NCBI GenBank assembly: GCA_000507305.1
Contig: DF239137.1
Span: 226,506 to 290,505 of the forward strand
Origin: Breviolum minutum Mf 1.05b.01
Taxonomy: Eukaryota; Sar; Dinophyceae; Suessiales; Symbiodiniaceae
DNA length: 64,000 bases
Reading direction: 5' to 3'
Numbering within the stretch: position 1 is the first letter of the stretch; each line of letters opens with the position of its first letter. A program made the translations under genes and the position numbers. Shown here in pieces: positions 1 through 11,190 of the stretch. The notes beneath the pieces are model-generated. The model was not told the DNA's origin. It did no database searches and worked only from the letters and a program-made list of their open reading frames with translations.

Positions 1-1917
1 CAGTTTTTCAGTTTTGCTTACGGAAGTATTCCGGAACATACCACATTTTTTAGTCGTGCAGTGTATGTCATATATTTTTATATATGAGCTAGATATGTGA
101 CCCCCCGAACGAAGCTTACCAAATCTAGAGGTCAAAATGTGCCTGAAACACTGTAAAAACCAATGTTTTTTTGAAAAATGTAGGTTTTTGGGGGGGGGCC
201 ACCATATATATATATATATATATTGAAAATACATTTACTTGACATATAAATTATATATATATACCATACCAGTACCTGCTTAAATTGCGCAAATTCCTGT
301 ATGAATTCTTTCCTTTACCTTCTGCAGTCCTAAATGCACTTACATATAGCAAATGAAATTAAAATGAGATACAACATGTATCTATCTAAATAATTATATA
401 TAATATATATATATACATGATCTCATTGCATTCGTAATTGACATTAATTATCCACCCACTCCATGGCCATTTCACTCGTTTCAGTTCCAAGTTTCCATTA
501 CCTCCTTGCCTTTGGGCGGTGCTTCCTTATGATTGAAGGACACCAGTCGGTCATAGGGGCGGATCGCACCTTGATCTGAGGCGCAGGGAGGTGGAATCCG
601 TTCATCCTATAGCACCCATCCAGCAGGATTGGAATGTCTTGATGGGCCCTCCCGAAATTCCTTGGCAACAACCTCAAAAATCCCATGAAATCCCCAAGTG
701 TGTGGTCAAAAAGGGTGGGCCCACCCACCCTGACAGCCACATTGGGTGTCAAACCATTCTGGCAATCGATACGAGTTGGATCCCATAATTTGACAAAGCT
801 CCCAGGAGTTTCCTATATCAAATCAACTACGTTTTTTTTCTCCCTCGCTGTTCACCTACTCTTCCGGACCACTTTTCCCATTTAACCCCCAACCAATCAG
901 CTCATGCTGCCCCAGATGCGATCTGAATCGCCTGTGAGTTGGAGTTTCTTGTTCCACTCTCCGACCAAACTGCTGTCTTCAATAGAGTTGACCATACACA
1001 CCTGCACCAGCTGCCAAGTCAGCAACGAGGTAACTATGTTTTTAATGACCATAGGAAGTAGCCATTAATTAATGTGAGCAAAACGGCATGAATGTGGTCT
1101 TTCGGTCAAATGGCCGGCCTATAGATACTAAAAAATCCCAACATTAGGAGGGCTTAGTAAGCATCTGTCTGCACCCTGATGGACGAAAAAATCACACACT
1201 GAAGATCTCTATGTTCCCCGCCCACACCTCAGTCCCACCGGCATTTTTCAAGAAAAAAATGCTCTAAATATCATAGCTGCTAGAGTTGTACTACCTTCCT
1301 TTGAAACCTTCATCCTTCATCCTTTGATTCACCCATTTACCCCAAGACAGCGAAACGTGCCTTTCCAGCAGCCGACACATCCAGTCCATAGGGACTCTTA
1401 GGATCTGTACGGATCAAATCCTAGGAGGATCAACTTCTGGTTGTTCCAGAAGGGAGTTCGGAAAATGTGTTGATGAGTGGATCCCAATACAAACATGTTC
1501 AAATGTTCGACTCAATGATATATAAATAGCCATAATGAACAAATACTGTAAATGTCTTGTTCAGTTTTTGTAGACACAAGCTTGGCCTGTTGCCTGAGCA
1601 CAGATTCTGAACTTGAGATGACACTGCATGCAGACATTTCAGGGATGCTCAACTCAACGTTGATGATTTGAGCCCACCCACCAAATCAATCCAGGCTTCA
1701 GCAAGCACTTAATGTCACATCTTCTGCACACAAGAAGGTTTTTTTCTCATTGCTTCACTTGTGCCACAGTGAGGATATACCCCAAAAAAACGAATATAAA
1801 ATAAATAATCTTTTCCTAAATTTTGCAAAATAATAGTACGAGCTCATGTTTTTCTATCATTTATATTTCCCTCACTTTTCAAATTGTTCCAATGAATTTC
1901 CAACTCCAAGGTTCCAC
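1..1917. other. No gene recognised; AT-rich with a (TA)n tract
   Basis: The only structure seen is a (TA)n run near 204-224 preceded by a G tract, plus AT-rich segments near 395-415. If the exon at 1918-2055 is real, the part adjoining it is its intron and later exons. Confidence 0.4.
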
Positions 1918-2055
1918 CTGAAAGGTCTTCCCCAGGCTCACCGGGCTCCGCAGCACCGGGTGCTGCACCTCGGGTTCCACGGCTTCGCGATCCACCAGAG
2001 CTCCGTGCGTGGGAACTGTGAAGTCTTCACCGTGCTCCGTGCAGCAACACAACAT
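1918..2055 (-). CDS. N-terminal exon of an unrecognised host protein (starts Met-Leu-Cys-Cys-Cys)
   Basis: Reading on the minus strand, an ATG at 2055 opens exactly 46 codons that end at a CAG followed by a GT donor (intron starts at 1917). The peptide begins MLCCC and ends LGKTFQ; it is acidic, GC-richer than its surroundings, and the frame closes soon after the donor. An in-frame ATG six codons upstream (2073) is an alternative start. From memory, many dinoflagellate proteins start with Met-x-Cys-Cys-Cys, which may mark them for lipid modification; that is recognition without a search. Downstream exons should lie below 1918, but I could not identify them. It is possible that this is a chance open frame, but the exact fit of start, frame and donor argues for a real first exon. 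Confidence 0.45.
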
Positions 2056-4761
2056 GGCGTGCCGTTTGGCCAAGGTTCGTTGTAGAAGATCCCAATGGGG
2101 TTTGTTTGGTTACGTTTTGGTTTTGGGTGAATGGATGGTGTTTTGGGTGAACAGAACAGGGAGAAAGGGGGTTTGTTCTCAAATTTATTTGAAGGGGATG
2201 GAGGGTGAAAGAGTAACAACATGTAACGTAGACAGATCTTTTGCAATCTGTTTGGATGGTTTGCTTGGATGGTTTGTGCTTGGAATATGTTGGAATCTTC
2301 AGTTTGGCAAAGAATGATGGAACGGCGGGACCATGAAAAAATGATGAACAATGGACACATACGCAACGGTGAACAGTCAATTGGTATATTAATATGAACC
2401 TCCCTATGTATCAACATGTATCAACCAGCAACTACAGTGACACCCAAAATCAGTCGTGTGTTGTCAAAGTTCAATGCTTGGGCAATATCACGCGATTGGG
2501 CCAAAATGTGGCTTCGTCTTGAGCGGTCAAGTGACAACCTACAGCATCATCTTCAAATTGGAAGCAGTGTGAGTGAAAAGTAAGGTATCCAAAGGCCACT
2601 GTAACAATATAACAATATTGTAACTAGTAAGACCATGTGCAAATGCATGCTGACACGGAAACTCTGAACCTTCAAAAGAGCACATCTTTTCCATCAACCA
2701 AGGACCAAGAGTACATAGAGTACTGTTTTGGCGGATCACTTGCTATGTCCTCATGCCGGAAGTAATGGGTAAGAAAAAAAACTAGACACTGGATAGTCAT
2801 AGCTGTCTCCGTTCCTAGGCGCTCAACTTACAACTATTTGCAACTATAGGTATGTACATGGCCCAAGTTTCTATACCAATCTCGATGAATCCCGATAGAC
2901 AAATCGGACATGAGAATCTTGTGACTTGCAAGACCTTGGACTGAATTGCACATCCTCTGTATGATTTCTGTGGCTAATCTACTAACCGCTCCAGCATTTT
3001 CTATGTGGGAACCAAGATACTTGATACCTGATTGGAACCAAACCTCTCAAACAAGCACAGTGTATATGCTTACATGCTACCATGCTATATACCACCACAT
3101 GCTGGTCATCGCTTTAATGCCGGAAAGCACCTAAGACATAAAATCTACCTGCCGGAAGCTGAAAAAACGCCCCATGTCCACAAAGCAGCCACAATTTCTG
3201 AAAAAAAACAATGCAGCATAGTGCAGTCCTGTCAGCTGAAACCTTGCCTCTCTGACAGCTATTGAAACGTGGGCAATGGGCTGAATTGGGATTCGATGGA
3301 TAAACAAATTGGAGTTGCTGAGATCGATTCGAAGACAAACGGTGGATCTCGTCTTTTGGCACGAATGAAACATGAAATTCCACATGGAGTGATCGGCAAA
3401 CAAATCAGTCATCTCTGGACAGTTACTTTGGTTTTAAGCTTCCGCTTGGGATCCTAAGATGAACCGGCCACGGCCGATGCTTCAAGTTCTTTAAACTTTT
3501 ACTTGGTACACGTTTTAGAATCATAGAAGACGATTTCGTATTTAATATCATTTCATCTTGGGACCAGATTGATCAAGAGGAATTGTCTTGAGTGAAAATA
3601 TCATTGAATAGATACAGCCACACTTTACGGAAGCTATCTTGGCGTTTCAGTTGACTCGACGCGGCGGGTCCGGAACATGTTTCATGTCCTGGATCTCGCA
3701 GTACTGAAAGCAATGTTGCTGTTGCAGAATCAAGGGTGTTTTGAAAAGATACCAGCAGTAAAATTCACAACTGTTCCCTTCTCAACTTATATAGCCTTTT
3801 GCAGTATATTTCTCACTTCCATTTTTTTAAAGACATCCTGCCACATCCCCTTGTTCCTGAGCAAAAGCAACCTCAGCATGTTCATGCAGCCGTGCATAGC
3901 CACTAAGCTGCTATGAATCTTCGTCGTCCGAAGCCCTGCTATGCAAAGCTCACATATGTGTATGATGTCTTTCTCTGGCAATTCTCTATCACGAGGACCT
4001 TTACATCATGTCACGTTGCTGCCTCCGGGTCAGTATTCAAAGAAGATATTATACATGGTGGTTAGCAAAAATGTTGAGTCAAGTCCGCAAAGGCTTCCTT
4101 TCGTTATAGTTTTTCTCACGGATTTGGGGATATCAAGATATCTTTCCAAAAAGTTATCAACATTCTAGAAGACATATATTTCTACCTCAGTCCTTGTCAT
4201 TACGGGAAGTCTTGACGAGCTACAAGTGCCATTTTTCCCGTCCAAGTGACGAAGTACTTCAAATTCTTGCCCCTGCCAGAAGCTTTAACACTTCGATCTA
4301 AGTTTACCTATCACATGCATGCAGCTGGCTAGGTTGGCAAACAATTAATGTCCAGCATCTCAGTATCCAGAACGTCTGAAAGGACCGGAAAAATACGGCT
4401 TCCATTAGCTGCAGCCCTCATCAAGGCAACAACTACTTTTCTGGGGCGGGAATGCTAGAGAAGGCTAGGCCATGATGTCTCTCGAGTGACACAGAGTGAG
4501 CATATAGGGGCCATTGGAGCATTACAACCCCTCACAACTGGGAAAGAACAATCCTAGATGATCCTAGATGTATGTTCAAAATACAGGTGATCCGCTGAGA
4601 AACACAAAAAAAGAGTGCAAATGGCATGCTTTGCCCTTTTTGTTCATTCAACCTTGTTTGAGCCTCCCATTCTCAAAGACTCCTTTATAATACCAAGTTC
4701 AATCAATTGTCACCTGAGACACAGGAAGTTGCAAATATACTTTGCATCTCATTATCCACCT
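2056..4761. other. No gene recognised
   Basis: Short open frames occur on both strands, but none combines a start, a consistent composition and splice signals. No repeat of note. Confidence 0.35.
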
Positions 4762-4794
4762 CCTCTGGTTCCTCAGGTTGAGGAACCGCGGAGG
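4762..4794. other. Hairpin, 9-bp perfect inner stem
   Basis: GGTTCCTCA (4767-4775) and TGAGGAACC (4779-4787) are exact reverse complements around a GGT loop. CCTC at 4762 and GAGG at 4791 extend the stem after a small internal bulge. No coding context explains it. Confidence 0.6.
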
Positions 4795-4801
4795 GTCAGA
4801 A

Positions 4802-4819
4802 TTGCCGCCACAGCGGCAA
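4802..4819. other. Second hairpin, 7-bp perfect stem
   Basis: TTGCCGC and GCGGCAA are exact reverse complements around a CACA loop, only 8 bp beyond the previous hairpin. Confidence 0.55.
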
Positions 4820-6320
4820 AAATACACCACGCCCTTAGATGGGCAGCCGGACAAGGCATGCCAAACACCCTAAAGCATGAATGTCCCCTGAATGTTTTGG
4901 TTGGGTAAATAAGGGCAAACCTGAAGTCTTGGGAGGGCCCTTGATTACCAAATTGCAGGTCCAAGAAACAGAGTTGGAATCCAACCCGCTTTTGGCGCCT
5001 GTTGTCCTGGGTTTTTCTAGACACAAAAATTCATCCCGCAGATCTGTTAGGACTGGAAGTTACAAATCTGAATGAGGCTGTGGATCAGTTGCCCTCCAAC
5101 CATTAGTTCATGGAAGTTGCATTGGTTGTGAGGTTGCTGGATCTCCCCCAGTGATTGGTAGATTGCATATGTTTTCGCCCACACGAAAGATCATCAATGG
5201 AAGAATAGACCACACATAACCACACTAAACCCCACATGACAAGCAAACTGTAGAAAACCACAAATAAGCATTAAGCATGCACTAGAGCTCAGATTCCTCG
5301 ATAAAGACTTGTTCAAACATCAACCGTTCGTGCCGTTTCCAACCCGCCCGTCGTTTCACAATAAAACCCTACACGGGAAGAGTCCAATAACCGTGCCGAT
5401 CGCATTGAGGATCCATATTGCCAGAGTCACCAATACACCTGCCCGAAAACTCTGGTGCTTGGCTCTCAAATCTCTCAATCTGGCAAGCAGCTTTGGCAAA
5501 ACATAAAGACTCAGCAAGGAATCCAGTGCATTTAACTTTGTGATCAAAAACTGTCAAAAGGATTCAGAAACTTCAGGGGGAAAAATAAAAACTACAAAAA
5601 ACATCTTGTAAATTTGTACCCCACATCCAAAACTGTGCCCAAACTTGGGATACAGTATTTCCCGAGCCAAGATACTAGGAAGGTAGTCACAGCTCCATCG
5701 TGACGCGAAGCGACTGCCTTAGATCCCTTCCAAGGAGACCCATAGGAGACCTATAGGAAACCCATGGATTTGCGCATTGCCATGGATACTGTATGTTACT
5801 CCTGTTAGGTCAACTTCATAGGAAATCATACAAGTGGGGTGTAGGCACAGCATCCACCACAGCTGAAATTGGATACATTGAACGCCAAGAAGCATGCAAT
5901 CAAACCTCTTTCTTGCAATGGATATACCGATATACCCTTACGAATGTGTCAAAACAAGCAGTGGCACACATACACACTGTTGCATTCATATGCACACTAT
6001 ACATATATATATATAGTGCATTAGTTCATTATCTGTTTATGTGGATGCCTGTCCTTGTCTGTAATTCCCCTTTGTGTGTGTGTGTGGGTGGGGGGACACA
6101 GTATATACAAGCTGTCTTAAGGAAAAAATTTTGAGAATCATGTAAAGTTAACAGCAGGGGGCCAATCCTCTTGTTACTGGTGATTGGCCAAGGAAGAGGC
6201 TAGTGACAAGAGCTGAAAACGTACCTGCTGACAGTTCCTGGGTGCTAGCATGCGCAGCTGGAATGTCAAACAAATTAACGAATAGAATCAGAATAAAACA
6301 AGAAGAATGACAGGAAACCT
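4820..6320. other. No gene recognised
   Basis: Only short open frames with no recognisable domain. A short (TA)n run lies near 6003-6014. Confidence 0.35.
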
Positions 6321-6400
6321 TTGAGGTGAATTGACTAACCTTAGGTGAAATTGACCAATCCTAGGTGAAATTGACCAATCTTAGGTGAAATTGACTAATT
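6321..6400. repeat. Tandem repeat, four 20-bp units
   Basis: Four consecutive 20-bp units start at 6321, 6341, 6361 and 6381, with the consensus TTAGGTGAAATTGACCAATC. The first unit is the most diverged. The array is followed at 6405-6425 by three copies of a 7-bp AAGGTTC unit. Confidence 0.85.
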
Positions 6401-7439
6401 TGACAAGGTTCAAGGTTCAAGGTTCTGCCTACTTTTTGTAGGTTCCCCTTGCTATGTCCGCAGCTGACATAGAAGGGTTACCCTCTTACCCCACCGAAGA
6501 AGGTAGCGGAAGGGGCATCACCTTATTAACCTCACCGATGTCTTGTACCTTGCCCTTTGTGGCTTTTCCAGTGTGTGTCTTCCATTTCGACCGGTTCCTT
6601 CAACAGGGAAAACCGGTGTCAGGCAGGTTCCCAAAAAATACACAAACACTGACAGTTGCACCCCAAGCCGCCGCCATTGCTAGCATTACGTCTCGTAAAC
6701 TCAGCTTGGCAACTCCAACCAATCACCAAGCGGCTCAAGTGCAATATGAGCTTGGCCAAGCAAAATACGTATAGAGCCGCATATGCCAAGCCAGAAGACA
6801 GAGCCTCAGAAACACGTCTTCATCTTGGAGCCATGCAAACCTTTCAATGGAATGACATTCTTTGGAAATCTATATAAGAATTGAACTTAATCCTTGGACC
6901 TGTTAATGCTAATGGTGACTCTCTGCCGGGCGCTGTCAAACCTGTATGGTTCTTTGCCTGGGAACATCCATACAGCGAAGTGAGACCACTAGAACGTTTT
7001 TCAACCTAGCACCTATACAGGAATACCGGCGTCTCTGAAGTTTGTTATCAGATTTCGTTGAAAGCAGCTTGCATATAATCAGCAAATGTTTGCATACCAA
7101 GCCATGCACCATGTTGCTTCTCATCTGGATGTGGACATTCTTTCGCACCGCCCGGGGCAAAAAAATGCCAGAAGCTCCCGCCGAGAGACGAAGAGAAGAA
7201 TGAACTGCCAAGAAGCGCCTTCGGCCCAGAATTGGAGACAAACCTCAAAGGGATCAACACATAGAAAGAACATGGTTCAATCCCAAATCATCCACAAGCA
7301 TCATATACACTCTGACTTTAATCAACGCATCATCACGAGAATTCAATAGAATTCATACATCACAATGACATCCTTCTACATTAACGATCTTGCGTTTTCA
7401 TTTGTGTTCATTCAAACAAACATTGCCAATAGTCTAACA

Positions 7440-7640
7440 GTAGTTGCCACCGTCATCATTACATCGCCATCACCATCCTGATCAGATCATGATTGATGAT
7501 CATCATTTACTATCATCATCATTGTGATCGGGTCTGCCGTCGTCATATCTCCTCGTCACTATCGATCATCGTCAGTGCCAGCATCGCCGCTATCATCATC
7601 GCCCTCATCATGGTTGCCATCATCGTCTTGATCAAAAGCT
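7440..7640. repeat. ATC/CAT-rich low-complexity tract
   Basis: Degenerate CAT/ATC trinucleotides dominate this segment. The long plus frame that runs from here through the next repeats encodes low-complexity sequence and is not taken as a gene. Confidence 0.6.
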
Positions 7641-7741
7641 GAAAGTGCTCTCTTACCGACTCTCACCGTTGATCATGAAAAAAGAAGCAAAATGGCACTT
7701 GAGCATGATTCAGATCCAAACAACGACCAGGACCACAACCA

Positions 7742-7816
7742 CAGCTACCAGCTACCAGCTACCAGCTACCAGCTACCAGCTACCAGCTACCAGCTACCAG
7801 CTACCAGCTACCAGCT

Positions 7817-7818
<2 letters not shown>
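7742..7818. repeat. Heptanucleotide array (CAGCTAC)11
   Basis: Eleven uninterrupted copies of the 7-bp unit CAGCTAC fill 77 bp exactly. Because 7 is not a multiple of 3, all three frames of a strand read the same repeated peptide, which makes the open frame here an artefact of the repeat. Confidence 0.9.

Positions 7819-7859
<41 letters not shown>
7818..7859. repeat. Microsatellite (CAA)14
   Basis: Fourteen CAA units directly abut the heptanucleotide array and are followed by degenerate ACT/ACC trinucleotides to about 8035. Confidence 0.9.
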
Positions 7860-7861
<2 letters not shown>

Positions 7862-9366
7862 CGACTACTACTACCACTACCATTACCATCACCACTGCCA
7901 CTACCACTACAACTTCAACTACTACAACTGCTACTGCTGCTACTGCTACTGTTTCTGACGCCACCACCACACCCACCACTGCCACAGCGACGACTACTAC
8001 GGCTACGACTGATGACTGCTACTGCTACTATATCTGGATGGTACAGTATTTGTTGCTCACCATTGGTTGCTTGCTACTAGCTTCTGAAAAACTTGCAAAA
8101 GCTGCTGCTCCAACTGCAACGGCAATGACATTGAGAACACATCGTCACGGGCCACACTAGTTCATCTTCAGCACAATGGGCAATTGAGGACCTTCTTGGG
8201 TTGTGATAGTGTACCACTATGCCATTGATGAAAATTTGCCATAGTTGGCCTATATCATCTCTAGAGATCTTTACTGCAGGCTCTAGACATTAAAATCTTA
8301 CACCGTCCTCACCGTGGTCATCATTATCGGGATGATTGAGAAGTATGAATGCAATAGATCCAAAGAAAAGCAAGGCCTGCCCTCAAACTGAAGTTTCCCA
8401 AAACTGATTGAATATTCAAAGAGGAAAGCCGTGAAGCATCGTCTGACATCATGCACTTTGAGTTTGCCTGAACCTCTCAGGGACCGGCTTGATTTTGATA
8501 GCTTATTCCAGATAAGCACATCAGCACAACGTATCCAGTTTGAAAGCCTGCACTTTTCAAGAGCGTGACTGCGTAGATGGGATGGTGTCAGCATAGCAAA
8601 ATAAACCAAAGCATAGCGTTTAAGAATGTAGTGTGCAGCATGCACATATCAAATATTCATAAATATTCCAGAACGTTAATGTTATATGAGTATATATGAG
8701 TGTTATATGGCTATGTGCGTTTCGAAAACGTGTTCACGGATTCAAGAATGTTCAGGAAAAAACTTGCCACTAGCAACATAGTGATTTGCACCAACCCTAA
8801 CGGATTCAACATTGGCAGCTCCCACAAGAATGGACCGTGGGGACCCAGGGCTGGTAGAAAACCTCCAGCCGCCTTAATTGCTAAGCAAAAAATCAACCAG
8901 TAAACACCTGGCAAAACCACCATGAAAGCCGGATCCTGGTCGTCTTTATTTGGTCAAGTCTTGCAACATGTAAGTATTTTGATATTCTGTGTGATTTTCC
9001 CGGCAAAGTTTGTTTATCGTCTCGAGACTGGTTGGCGGGATGGCGATCCCATTGAACGGTGGCCTGTGGCGTTGATACTGGGTGCCAGTTCTTCTCGCAA
9101 GGGCCCGCGTACGAAATTGGTAAAGCACTGCGTACTACCTCAGCACCCCCAGAAGTACTCCCGGTGTCCCCCGAAAACAACGACAATCGTCTACGGGAGT
9201 GGGATGACACAAAGAATGTCCCAATTCCCCCCAGATCCGCAGAAGCAGAACTCATGTTTTGCCCAGAAGCCGTACCATCTAGCAATGGACGACATTACAA
9301 ACTCACGGTCAAAAGCCTGAGTAGCTGAGCTGGTCTGGAAATGCCTGGAATACGCTTGAAATATGG

Positions 9367-9367
<1 letters not shown>

Positions 9368-9397
<30 letters not shown>
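9368..9397. repeat. Microsatellite (CAA)10
   Basis: Ten uninterrupted CAA units. Confidence 0.9.
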
Positions 9398-9822
9398 GAA
9401 GACACACAAGCACATATGAATCAGAACGAATCAACATCTTTGGAAATGAACATGGTGTATATACAATCTGCTGACTCCATCAGCTATTCTCAAGGTCAAA
9501 GGCTAAAATTTGCAAAAAAAAGTCTTGAAAAAATGGGGCCCAAAAGTTTCCTGCCCAAAAAAACAGAAGCAAAAACGGCTAAGTCGTTAAAGGCTGTCTG
9601 AAAGGAACGTTGGCGCAGCTGGCATTTTGGATGTCAAAGCTCTGGAGGTCCGACATGAGCTGGAGCCCTGATGTGGATAATCGGATAGATTCTGATAGGA
9701 TGCAAAAAGGGCACTTAATCAATTGGTGATGATTTAATAAAAATACGTATTTATATATATATATATTTATATTTATGATTTTTTGAATATGTACATATGA
9801 CATGATGTGTATATACATATAT

Positions 9823-9900
9823 ATTGGTGGTATCCCCGGCCCACTAACAGTGGAAAGTGAAGGTTTATAGGGGGCCCTTCATAAAAATGAACAGATTATT
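9823..9900. repeat. Left half of a foldback/MITE element split by the LINE, with one target-site copy
   Basis: Positions 9823-9852 are an inverted repeat of 19558-19587: 27 of 30 bases match, including the exact run CCCACTAACAGTG. Positions 9885-9900 read AAATGAACAGATTATT, which recurs as a direct repeat at 19538-19553. Removing 9901-19553 leaves a continuous 112-bp palindromic element with (TA)n on both sides, comparable in size to the intact foldback elements in this window. The simplest reading is that the retroelement inserted into a pre-existing MITE and duplicated 16 bp of it. Confidence 0.8.
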
Positions 9901-9946
9901 AACTCGACTCGCGGCAACTGAATGCACCCAAGGTTCCATTGTTACC

Positions 9947-11190
9947 TCAGGGGATACTGTTCAAACAAACAGCCCAATCATTGGCCGATTTGCCAGAATT
10001 GGGTAAAGACTGGATGAACGAAGCCAAACTAAACAAAGCTTGGTCACCCAAAAACATTCTACCGCCCTTAAACCTTCCGTAGGGGAAGCGGGCTCCTGAG
10101 AAAGTTGCCTTCCTTGGTTGGAAGATGCAACCAGGAGGCGCCACACAAAGACCAATTTTCTTGTACTCTCTCAAGCAATGTCTTAGCCAACCCGGAATCA
10201 GCAGAAAGTTACCAGCAGTATTCTGATTGATCTGGGGTGGAATGATTCTGCACTGCTTGAAAAAAATGTATGCGACCTCATATATGCTAAGATATGCCTC
10301 TGGATCTTGTCTCCATCTCAAGCTTTGAAAGAAAGTCAAAGAACAATGCCACAAATCATTCGAGAATTTCCAATGTCTGGGTGGAGGGATAGTCCGTTGA
10401 TCCATCTGCCATTGATAGACCGTTTGTTGCAAGCCCCAATCCCATTTTGGAAACCGGTTTCTCAAATCATCCGTACTGTCAAATTGCTCTTTTGGTTCAC
10501 CATTTTCATCGTCAATCTGGTTAGATTCATGTTTGACCTCGGCCAGGATTTTTGTGAGTTTTGTGAGCCACTGTCTTCTAATCGTCAAGTGAGTCCGAAC
10601 TGCCTCAGAAAATCCCGGTTGAACAGGTGAGTTTTGCCGAGCTACCCGTTTTGCCTCACGATCAGCAATGAGATTCATGATTTGGTCGAAGGAGGCCTCA
10701 TGCCAAGATCTTGAATCAATCTGATGAGCTCTGACCCACCTAAACTGAATTCTGTCACGTCCTCCACATTGAAAAATGTGCTCCCAAATTGTTCTGTACG
10801 CAAGATTGTCAGGTATCCGTTCCTCAGACTGTAGCCTCTGGAAAGTCCGAACAACAGATTTACAATCAGTACAGATTACCAAGGAACCTGTAGTCATCCG
10901 AACCGCAGCTTGAACAGCAATGAGTTCAGCTTTAAAGCTACACCCCCAACAATCCTTCCATCCTGCAGAAAAAAGGACTTCACCACTTTGAGAAATAACC
11001 GCCGACCTTAATGTCCTTGCAAAAGTCAAAGATGCATTAATAGCAGATCCATCTGTCCAAACAACCTGATGCTCATCAAAAACAGCAGTAGGCATAGTTG
11101 GCCCAGTATCGTTCTGCATAGCATGTAAGATGTGCAAAGGAACTTCGTAAATGCCGTGGGTGTCCCAATGAGGTTGTGGTCGTCCAAAGG
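9947..11190 (-). CDS. RNase H domain and C-terminal extension of the LINE
   Basis: In the 396-residue frame counted from 11137, the RNase H catalytic residues are in place: Asp29 in WTDGSA, Glu71 in FKAELIA, Asp91 in CTDCKS, His138 in VRAHQID and Asp159 in NLIADREA. The enzyme would remove the RNA strand after reverse transcription. The true frame extends upstream to about 11190, where a CT repeat has gained two bases and separates it from the reverse transcriptase frame. About 230 residues follow RNase H; they are Trp-rich and unrecognised. The stop at 9947 lies about 45 bp from the element's 3' end. Confidence 0.85.

Noticed and set aside
6700-6760. Possible spliced-leader relic (GGCTCAAG)
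   Set aside because: Only the last eight bases resemble the dinoflagellate leader; the preceding bases do not match.
7645-8160. 171-codon plus frame rich in Asn, Thr and a YQLPATS repeat
   Set aside because: It only reads through the CAGCTAC and CAA arrays and neighbouring ACT-rich sequence.
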